NCBI GenBank assembly: GCA_036845225.1
Contig: DAIUEJ010000027.1
Span: forward strand, 1-38,850
Reading direction: 5' to 3'
DNA: 38,850 nucleotides
Source: FEN-680 sp036845225
Lineage (GTDB): Bacteria; Actinomycetota; Geothermincolia; Fen-727; Anoxymicrobiaceae
A program made the position numbers and the translations under genes. This document shows, in pieces, positions 33,527-38,850 of the stretch (its first letter is position 1; each line of letters opens with the position of its first letter). The notes below the pieces were generated by a model, which was not told where the DNA came from, did no database searches, and saw only the letters and a list, made by a program, of their open reading frames with translations.

Positions 33527-33642
33527 ACGCAAAATAGGGACAGGCACCTTTTTGCATTCTTGCCTGAAAGCAAATGCGCCGCAGGCATCTGCCCGCGGCG
33601 CATTTTTCAATGCAAAAAGGTGCCTGTCCCTATTTTGCGTTT
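33525..33642. repeat. Perfect 34-bp inverted repeat enclosing a terminator hairpin
   Basis: Positions 33525-33558 are the exact reverse complement of 33609-33642 (34 bp). The 50-base interior holds a second hairpin: AAATGCGCCGC (33572-33582) with GCGGCGCATTT (33595-33605), followed by a T-run. The element starts inside the stop codon of the lipoprotein gene and ends one base before that of the convergent acyl-CoA dehydrogenase. It probably serves as a two-way terminator and resembles a small mobile palindrome. Confidence 0.85.
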
Positions 33643-34893
33643 TTACTTCAGCTTGTCCCTCCCGAAGCCCAGCACGTTACGCGCGGTGATGAGCATCTGG
33701 ATCTGGCCGGTGCCCTCGAAGATGTCGTTGATCTTCGCGTCGCGCATCCACTTCTCGAGCAGGCATTTGCGCGAGTAGCCGAGCGGCCCCATCAGCTCGA
33801 CGCATTTCTGCGTGATATGGGTCACCGCCAGGCCCGCCTTGGCCTTGGCCATGGACGCCTCCAGGCTGTTGCGGGTGCCGTTGTCCAGCATCCACACGGC
33901 GCGCCAGGTGAGCAGCCGAGCCGCCTTGAGGTTGGCCTCCATCTCGGTGATGTCGCGCTCGATTGCGGTCATGTTCGCCGGAGAGATCCCGTAGCGGATC
34001 TCGACGCCTTCGTCGGCGAGCGCCTGCTTGACGTAGTCCAGGGCCGCGCGCCCCACGCCGATCGCCATGGCGGCGACCATAGGCCGCGTCGCGTCGAACG
34101 TCGCCATGACGCCCTTGAAGCCCTTCTCTCCGGCCTTCTTGGGGTCGGCGACCTCAGCGCTTCCCAGGATGTTGGCCTCCGGGATGCGGCAGTCCATGAA
34201 CGCCAGGGTCACCGTGTCCGAGCAGCGGATGCCCATCTTGTCCTCGATCTTGGCGATGGTCATGCCCGGCGCGCCGTGCTCGACGATAAACGGCTTGATG
34301 CCCGCGCGGCCGGCCTTCGCGTCTACCGTGGCCCAGACGACCACGAAGCCGTCCGAGTCCTCGAGCGCGCTCTTACCGCTCGTCACGAAGATCTTCTCGC
34401 CGTTCAGCACCCACTCGTTGCCGTCCTTCACCGCGGTGGTGCGCAGGTTGGCGGTGTCGCTGCCGGCCTCCGGCTCAGTGATCGCCATGGCGCCCCAGCA
34501 CGGCTTCTCGCCCGAGAAGCGAGCCAGGAACTGCTCCTTCTGCTCAGGTGTCCCGGTCGCCTGCACCGCCGCGCCTCCGAGGCCCTGCCCCGGGAACGCG
34601 AGCGCTATGCCGGCGTCGCCCCAGAATATCTCCTCGACGGTAACGGCCGTGGTGAGCTGCGCCTCGCGGCGCTTCTTCTCGCCGCCCTCTTCCTTCTTCT
34701 TGTCGCCGCCGGAGAGCGAGCCGCCGATGCCGCCCTTCATGAACCCATGGACCATGTTCAACAGGTCCCAGGGCTTCTCGTGCTCTTCCTCGTCGTACTT
34801 CCTCGCCTGCGGGCGCATCGCCTGCTCCGCGAACATGCGCAGCATCTTCTGCGTGCCCTTGATCTTCGGCGAAAGCTCAAAATCTATAGTCAC
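33643..34893 (-). CDS. Acyl-CoA dehydrogenase with charged insertion
   Basis: A 416-residue acyl-CoA dehydrogenase. GAMAITEPEAGSDTANLRTT and WVLNGEKIFVTSGKSALEDS are the flavin and middle-domain signatures, and the C-terminal QKCVELMGPLGYSRKCLLEK holds the active-site region. An unusual Gly/Lys/Glu-rich insertion (SLSGGDKKKEEGGEKKRREA) sits near residues 59-78 in the N-terminal helical domain. GTG at 34893 follows GGAGGTG by six bases. It is the third gene of an operon with the acyl-CoA dehydrogenase (12-base gap) and the ligase upstream. Confidence 0.9.
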   Translation of the reverse strand: MTIDFELSPKIKGTQKMLRMFAEQAMRPQARKYDEEEHEKPWDLLNMVHGFMKGGIGGSLSGGDKKKEEGGEKKRREAQLTTAVTVEEIFWGDAGIALAFPGQGLGGAAVQATGTPEQKEQFLARFSGEKPCWGAMAITEPEAGSDTANLRTTAVKDGNEWVLNGEKIFVTSGKSALEDSDGFVVVWATVDAKAGRAGIKPFIVEHGAPGMTIAKIEDKMGIRCSDTVTLAFMDCRIPEANILGSAEVADPKKAGEKGFKGVMATFDATRPMVAAMAIGVGRAALDYVKQALADEGVEIRYGISPANMTAIERDITEMEANLKAARLLTWRAVWMLDNGTRNSLEASMAKAKAGLAVTHITQKCVELMGPLGYSRKCLLEKWMRDAKINDIFEGTGQIQMLITARNVLGFGRDKLK

Positions 34894-34905
34894 TCAGTTC
34901 ACCTC

Positions 34906-36015
34906 CTAAACCATTACCAGGCCTTCGAGGGTGGAGAAGGCGCGCGCGTTCCGGAACCAGAGCTCCGGCATGTTGTCCCGCACGTAGCCGTGACCGCCCA
35001 TGACCTGAACCGCACCGTCGCAAACCTGCATGCACTTCTGGGCCGCGTAGTTCTTCGCGAGCGCCGCGTCCTTCGCGAACTCCTCGCCCCGGTCGGCCTT
35101 CCAGGCGGCCTCCCAGGCCAGCATCCTCGACGCGTCCGTCTCCATGAACATCTCGGCGATCATGAAGGCGATTGCCTGACGCGAGCCGATGGGGTCGCCG
35201 AACGCAATGCGCTCCTTGGCATAATCCCGGGAGTGCTCGGCCGCGCGGCGCATCATACCGATCGCCATCGCCGCAAGCGCCAGGCGCGAGCGGGACAGCA
35301 GGTTGAGGTAGTCGATCCCTTCGCCCTCGCCGACCTTGGCGCTGAGAGGGACCCTGACGTCCTTCAGTTCGACTTCATACGTGGCAAGGGCCTTCAGCCC
35401 CATGTTCTTCTCGGGCTCGCTGACAGTCAGGTCCTCCGCGGCCTTCGGGACTATGAAAGCCTCGACGCCGGAGAAGCCCGCGCCCGGGTTTGTGGTCGCA
35501 AAGACCAACAGGTTGTCGGAGTCGGCAGCGAGCGGGACCAGGCACTTCTGGCCCTTGAGGACATACTCCTCGCCGTCCCTGGTGGCGCGGGTCGCCGGCG
35601 CCGAAGCGTCGAACGAGAACCTCGGCTCCACGAGAGCCGCGCCGGAAGCGTTGAACGCCTCGCCGCACATCGAAGGGAGCACCGCCTGCTTCTGCTCCTC
35701 TGTGCCCTCGAGCAGGACGGTGTACGCCGTGACCGTGGGCGAGCACAGGTGCAGGGCCGCGGACAGGTCGCCGTGGGCGAGTTCCTCATAAGCCATGACG
35801 CCGGTCAGCGCCGACGGGCCTTCGCCGAAGCCCCCGTATTCCTCGGGGACGGAGGACGAGATGATCTCGAGTTCCCAGCCCGTCTTCACGATGTCTGGAG
35901 AGACCGCGCAGGCCTCGTCCATCTCCCGCGAGGCGGGATCCATCTGGTCGGTCGCGAAGCTGGCAATGGTCTCCGTTACCATCGCCTGTTCTTCGCTGGG
36001 TTCGAACGATAGCAT
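34906..36015 (-). CDS. Acyl-CoA dehydrogenase
   Basis: A 369-residue acyl-CoA dehydrogenase. The N-terminal helical domain, the middle beta domain (VLKGQKCLVPLAADSDNLLV) and the C-terminal helices with CMQVCDGAVQVMGGHGYVRD are present. The flavin-site motif that usually reads TEPxAGSD is weak here (LVEPRFSFDASAPATR), so substrate or activity may differ, and it may form a heteromer with its neighbour. ATG at 36015 has AAGGAGGAG upstream. It starts three bases after the ligase stop. Confidence 0.87.
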   Translation of the reverse strand: MLSFEPSEEQAMVTETIASFATDQMDPASREMDEACAVSPDIVKTGWELEIISSSVPEEYGGFGEGPSALTGVMAYEELAHGDLSAALHLCSPTVTAYTVLLEGTEEQKQAVLPSMCGEAFNASGAALVEPRFSFDASAPATRATRDGEEYVLKGQKCLVPLAADSDNLLVFATTNPGAGFSGVEAFIVPKAAEDLTVSEPEKNMGLKALATYEVELKDVRVPLSAKVGEGEGIDYLNLLSRSRLALAAMAIGMMRRAAEHSRDYAKERIAFGDPIGSRQAIAFMIAEMFMETDASRMLAWEAAWKADRGEEFAKDAALAKNYAAQKCMQVCDGAVQVMGGHGYVRDNMPELWFRNARAFSTLEGLVMV

Positions 36016-36018
36016 AGG

Positions 36019-37635
36019 CTACTCCTCCTTTCGCGGGGGCGGCTGCTCCGTCCCCTTAAACGCCGCCTCTTCAAGCAGGCGGCTCCTGAGTTCCCTCTTC
36101 ATCACTTTCAGCGTCATGGTCAGCGGCATCTGGTCTATGATGCGCACCATCCGCGGCGCCTTGTAGGCTGCTATGTGCTCCTTGCACCAGTCGAGGAGCT
36201 CCTGCTCGGTCGCCTCCTGGCCGTCTATGAGCTGGATAAACGCGACCGGCACCTCTCCCTTGGTCTCATGGGGCGCGCCGATGAGCGCGACCTCGAAGAC
36301 CTTCGGGTTGCGCAGGATCTCTTCTTCGACCTCGCGCGAGAACACCGAGTAGCCGCCGTGCTTGACGACGTCTTTCTCCCTGTCGACGAAGTGAAGAAAG
36401 CCGAGCCGGTCGCGGAAACCCACGTCGCCGGTGTGGAACCACCCGTACTTGAAAGCCTCGGCGGTGCGGTCCTCGTCGCCCCAGTAACCCTTCATCACGT
36501 TGGGGCCGCGGACTACGAACTCGCCGACTTTGCCGCGGCGGAGTTTCTTGCCCTCGTCATCCATCACCTTGACGTGCACACCGGGGACGGGCATGCCGAC
36601 CGTCCCGGACCTCCGGATGAAGGAGTTCACCGAGATGATCGGGGACGTCTCAACCAGCCCGTATCCTTCGATGAAGCGGCCGCCGAAGGACTCGAGCACC
36701 TTGATCTGGTCCCGGGGCATGGCATCGGCGCCGGATATCCAGTACCTGACGCTGGAGAGGTCGTACTTCTCTGGATGGAACTGCAGGAGGATGTTCCACA
36801 TCGCCGGGACCCCCGTCACGACGGTGGCCTTGTACTCCTCTATGTATTTGAGGGTCTTCTCCGGGTCGAAGAAACGCTCCAGCACTCCCGAGCAACCGCA
36901 GTAGAAGCCCCCGATGATGCTGGTGGTGAAGCCGAAGATGTGCGCGAGCGGCAGCGCGGTGACTCCCACGTCTTTGCGCCCGATCCGCAGCATGATCACC
37001 GAGAGCGTGGCGGTCGAGAGAAGGTTCTTGCTGGTGAGCACTGCGCCCTTGGGGACGCCGGTGGTTCCGGAGGTGTAGAAGATGGCGATGGGCGCGTTCT
37101 TGTCCAGGTCGATCGGCGCGACCACCGTGTCGCTGAACCCCTCGGTGAGGTCGTCGACCGACATGAAACCGTCCGGAACGTCTTCGGCGTCGCCCACCAT
37201 AAGCCAGTGCTCGATTCCGGGGACGCTGGACTTGTCCCGGATGTTGAGAGCGAAGAGTTCGGGCTCGGTGACCAGCACCCTTGCCCCACAATCCGCGATC
37301 GCGCCCCGGAGTTCGTCAGCCTTGAGCATGTAGTTGAACGGGACCGTGATCGCGCCGATGCGGGCGGCAGCGGTGAACAGCAGCCCGACCTCGGGCATGT
37401 TGGTGAGAACGGTGGCGATGCGGTCGCCGGCTTTTACGCCCAGCCTGTCCCGCAGGGCCGCGGCGACCGTGTTGCACGACTTCAGCGCCTGGTTGAAGGT
37501 CAGGACTGTCGTCTCGTCGTCGTATCCGAGGTTGCGATAGGTGACGGCCTGCTCGCGCCTGGCGAAGTCCTTGTCGCCGAACTTGGATGCGGCGCGGTCG
37601 ACGAGGTTCGCCACGGAAAGGTTATTTCGTGCCAA
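36019..37635 (-). CDS. AMP-forming acyl-CoA synthetase (fatty-acid-CoA ligase)
   Basis: A 538-residue ANL-superfamily enzyme that activates a carboxylic acid with ATP and CoA. The AMP-binding P-loop-like motif is IFYTSGTTGVPKGAVLTSKN near residue 175. EGYGLVETSPIISVN near 320, GWFHTGDVGFRDRLGFLHFV near 415, and the C-terminal DREKDVVKHGGYSVFSREVE near 435 complete the set. The A10-type lysine near the end (TMTLKVMKREL) is present. It heads an operon with two acyl-CoA dehydrogenases, so it likely feeds them acyl-CoA. The start is TTG at 37635, with only a weak ribosome site. Confidence 0.92.
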   Translation of the reverse strand: MARNNLSVANLVDRAASKFGDKDFARREQAVTYRNLGYDDETTVLTFNQALKSCNTVAAALRDRLGVKAGDRIATVLTNMPEVGLLFTAAARIGAITVPFNYMLKADELRGAIADCGARVLVTEPELFALNIRDKSSVPGIEHWLMVGDAEDVPDGFMSVDDLTEGFSDTVVAPIDLDKNAPIAIFYTSGTTGVPKGAVLTSKNLLSTATLSVIMLRIGRKDVGVTALPLAHIFGFTTSIIGGFYCGCSGVLERFFDPEKTLKYIEEYKATVVTGVPAMWNILLQFHPEKYDLSSVRYWISGADAMPRDQIKVLESFGGRFIEGYGLVETSPIISVNSFIRRSGTVGMPVPGVHVKVMDDEGKKLRRGKVGEFVVRGPNVMKGYWGDEDRTAEAFKYGWFHTGDVGFRDRLGFLHFVDREKDVVKHGGYSVFSREVEEEILRNPKVFEVALIGAPHETKGEVPVAFIQLIDGQEATEQELLDWCKEHIAAYKAPRMVRIIDQMPLTMTLKVMKRELRSRLLEEAAFKGTEQPPPRKEE

Positions 37636-37787
37636 CTGGTGCCCCAGACTCCTAGACAGCCGCCCTATTATATATGACCGAAGTCATCAAGCGCGGCGCG
37701 CGCGGCTCTTCCGAGCTTCGGCCGACAGTACTTAACGGCGCTACAGCGGTCGTTATATTAGCAACAGAGCAAGAACGAGTAAACACC

Positions 37788-37907
37788 GTAGCGCCGGCGT
37801 CTCGCCGGCACGGGTCCTTATGCCAGTGTAGCGCCGGCGTCCCGCCGGCAAGGGTCCTTGTGCTAGTGTAGCGCCGGCGTCCCGCCGGCAAGGGTCCTTG
37901 TGCTAGT
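37788..37907. repeat. Three tandem copies of a 40-bp palindromic repeat
   Basis: Units at 37788-37827, 37828-37867 and 37868-37907. The second and third are identical, and the first differs at four positions. Each contains the hairpin GCCGGCG-TCC-CGCCGGC (loop TCT in the first) and a CAAGG-GT-CCTTG palindrome. No spacer separates them, so this is not a CRISPR array. The 306-base gap from 37636 to 37941 otherwise holds nothing recognisable apart from the ribosome site of the next gene. Confidence 0.85.
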
Positions 37908-37941
37908 CTTGATCGAGAGGCGCCGACCGCAAGGTGGTTGT

Positions 37942-38346
37942 ATGACGCGCTGGCGAACAGGTTTCATAGTCGCAACGATCAGCATGGTGGCGCTCGCGGT
38001 CGTCACCGCCGGCTGCGTCTCGAAGACGACCTCGAGTACGGTCCCCTCCCAGCCCTCCACGCAGGCAACCGGTAAGCCGACTGTGCTTATCTTCGCCCAG
38101 CCCGGGTGAGCTACCTGCCCCGTCGCCGAGCGCCTCGTGCAGGAGCTGCAGAAAGAGATGGGTGGATCGTTCGACGTTCAGATCGTCGATATCTCAATAG
38201 ATACGGCTGCCGCTCAGAAGTACGAGATCCAGGCGACGCCTACCGAGGTGATCCTCGATCCGAGTGGCGCACAGTCCTCAGTGATGACAGGGGTGCCGGA
38301 AAAGCAGGAGCTTCGCGCGGCGATCGAAAAAGCGGCGGGGCAGTGA
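37942..38346 (+). CDS. Thioredoxin-fold lipoprotein with in-frame TGA (candidate selenoprotein, UxxC)
   Basis: Translated through one TGA at 38107-38109, this gives 134 residues. A lipoprotein signal peptide ends at AVVTAGC (Cys25), followed by a Ser/Thr/Pro linker. Strand KPTVLIFAQPG leads to codon 56, the TGA, then A-T-C-P: position 56 and Cys59 make a UxxC motif exactly where thioredoxins have CxxC. DVQIVDISID and the cis-proline segment QATPTEVILDP (Pro100) follow, all in frame. A redox-active, membrane-anchored extracytoplasmic protein is inferred. The ATG at 37942 has AAGGTGG four bases upstream. If the TGA is a stop, the gene is broken. Otherwise residue 56 is selenocysteine. Confidence 0.7.
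38110..38146 (+). promoter_or_regulatory. SECIS-like hairpin immediately after the in-frame TGA
   Basis: GCT (38110-38112) and CCTGC (38114-38118) pair with GCAGG (38139-38143) and AGC (38144-38146). An upper stem CGAG (38127-38130) pairs with CTCG (38134-38137) around the loop CGC. The loop has G at its second position, 23 bases past the TGA, as bacterial SECIS elements commonly do. The internal loop is large and asymmetric, so this is suggestive only. Confidence 0.45.
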
Positions 38347-38380
38347 GTGCGGCCAGATCTAATTGTTTGGGGTAATGGAT

Positions 38381-38567
38381 TGGGGCTGGTGGAGCCGAGG
38401 GGAGACTCGAAGGCCGCTGCACCCAGAAGTCGAATCCGGTAAGCGTTGGTTTGCTGAACTGGGTTCCGCGGCCCCCTAGGGGGGCTTCCAGCCCCCCGGG
38501 GTCACCCCACGCGTCCTCGCGTGAGGGGCGGCGCAACCCTTCGGGTTGCTGTCACCCCCCAGCCCCA
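38381..38567. ncRNA. Candidate structured RNA domain, identity unknown
   Basis: Five helices nest without conflict. P1 is TGGGGCTGG (38381-38389) with CCAGCCCCA (38559-38567). P2 is GGCCGC/GCGGCC (38412-38417, 38468-38473), with ACCCAG/CTGGGT inside. P3 is GGGGGGC/GCCCCCC (38479-38497). P4 is CACGCG/CGCGTG (38508-38523). P5 is GCAACCC/GGGTTGC (38533-38549). The strand of transcription is not known. I could not match it to tmRNA, RNase P RNA, SRP RNA, 6S RNA or a riboswitch. Confidence 0.4.
38387..38411 (-). repeat. Copy of tRNA-Ala 3' end
   Basis: Positions 38387-38403 repeat the CCA-bearing 3' end of tRNA-Ala (38771-38787) exactly over 17 bases, in the same orientation. After two extra bases, CTCGAA (38406-38411) matches the T-loop part at 38788-38793. 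The rest of the tRNA is not present, so this is a fragment. Confidence 0.75.
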
Positions 38568-38729
38568 GTCGATCTCAACCGCCAAGCGCGTTTGCGGCTG
38601 TTTAGCCAGCCACTGCATTACCGCCGTTCGTTCTTACCTTCTCTCAGAGCAGCCATTGTTCCGCTTGTCGAATTGATTGACTGCATTGGAAGATACTCTC
38701 CCCGCGAGCCGGAAGACAGCGACCCCTCT
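38568..38729. other. Non-coding stretch between RNA-like domain and tRNA fragment
   Basis: About 160 bases in which I see no gene, tRNA or strong hairpin. Open frames through it are short and lack any domain. Confidence 0.5.
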
Positions 38730-38747
38730 GTTCGAGTCCCCTCGGCT
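38730..38747 (+). repeat. Inverted copy of tRNA-Ala T-arm and acceptor end
   Basis: An 18-base stretch that is the exact reverse complement of 38777-38794 in tRNA-Ala (T-loop, T-stem and acceptor 3' strand). It has no matching T-stem on its 5' side, so it is not a tRNA. With the real gene it forms an 18-bp inverted repeat with a 29-base spacer. Confidence 0.75.
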
Positions 38748-38770
38748 AAATAGTGGTTGCTGTGGTGGAG

Positions 38771-38846
38771 TGGTGGAGCCGAGGGGACTCGAACCCCTGA
38801 CCTCATCCGTGCGAGGGATGCGCTCTCCCAACTGAGCTACGGCCCC
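38771..38846 (-). tRNA. tRNA-Ala (anticodon CGC)
   Basis: A full cloverleaf of 76 bases including an encoded CCA. The acceptor GGGGCCG pairs with CGGCTCC (one G-U). The D-arm begins TAGCTCAGTTGGGAGAGC. The anticodon stem CATCC/GGATG encloses CTCGCAC, giving anticodon CGC, which reads GCG alanine codons. The T-arm is AGGGGTTCGAGTCCCCT. Confidence 0.97.
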
Positions 38847-38850
38847 ACTG

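Noticed and set aside
33574..36012. 812-codon open frame on the plus strand
   Set aside because: Antisense to two acyl-CoA dehydrogenases, and its translation is Arg/His/Leu-rich noise without motifs.
37788..37907. CRISPR array
   Set aside because: The 40-bp units are directly adjacent with no unique spacers, and no cas gene is in the window.
38107..38109. Plain nonsense mutation that makes a dead thioredoxin gene
   Set aside because: Not excluded, but the stop falls at the single redox position where Sec is expected, and both flanks keep an undamaged frame and fold. Selenocysteine was judged more likely.
38381..38567. tRNA-Sec (selC) or tmRNA gene next to the selenoprotein candidate
   Set aside because: The minus strand ends in a CCA-bearing acceptor-like sequence and has a GGATTCGAC resembling a tmRNA 5' motif. 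But no T-stem pairs at the T-loop, there is no TCA anticodon stem-loop, and no tag reading frame ending in Ala-Ala was found.

Overview
The window is about 62-65% GC by eye and densely packed, with many GTG and TTG starts behind clear Shine-Dalgarno sites. It most resembles the chromosome of a deep-branching actinobacterium. The inference rests on a dnaK operon ending in a MerR-type hspR gene with a HAIR-like operator over its promoter, on extracellular repeats of the WYxAEGYTGGxFDEY type, on a sigma-H-like factor, and on a PurS-type FGAM synthase. No rRNA, CRISPR array, phage or transposase gene was seen, so the species cannot be named.

Layout. 1-2175: end of a repeat surface protein, then rsmI, closed by a palindrome. 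2190-4884: tldD with an AbrB-type regulator, and a divergent ferredoxin-like Fe-S protein. 5019-9755: FAD oxidoreductase, ER-type signal peptidase, metallo-beta-lactamase hydrolase, acyl-CoA dehydrogenase and a TatA-like protein. 9936-12242: an ADP-forming acyl-CoA synthetase alpha-type protein and two small membrane proteins. 12360-14392: a translationally coupled pair, a methanogenesis-marker-11-like protein and a radical SAM protein with an unusual cysteine motif. 14412-15519: a sigma-H-like factor and a 2x[4Fe-4S] ferredoxin. 16040-20768: heat-shock operon dnaK-hsp20-grpE-dnaJ-hspR. 20916-22301: a second FAD-dependent dehydrogenase. 22537-28064: purine genes purA, then purD-purE-purB-purS-purQ, followed by a PHP phosphoesterase. 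28770-32873: a zinc-finger membrane protein, a B12-binding radical SAM protein and a frameshifted M24 peptidase. 33059-37635: a lipoprotein, then an acyl-CoA ligase and two acyl-CoA dehydrogenases in one operon. 37942-38346: a thioredoxin-like lipoprotein with an in-frame TGA at the first position of its CxxC motif, a strong selenoprotein candidate. 38381-38846: a structured, tRNA-derived non-coding stretch and tRNA-Ala(CGC).

The purine block covers GAR formation (PurD), glutaminase and bridging subunits of FGAM synthase (PurQ, PurS), AIR carboxylation (PurE), and both adenylosuccinate steps (PurB, PurA). The acyl-CoA enzymes point to fatty or organic acid oxidation. Intergenic gaps around purA, purD and the end of the window are filled with short palindromes and tandem repeats rather than genes.

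Most notable: the Sec-thioredoxin candidate with a SECIS-like hairpin right after the TGA; the marker-11-like/radical SAM pair in what looks like a bacterium; a 187-nt predicted multibranch RNA domain beside tRNA-Ala that carries copies of the tRNA 3' end; and a perfect 34-bp inverted repeat filling the space between two convergent stop codons.
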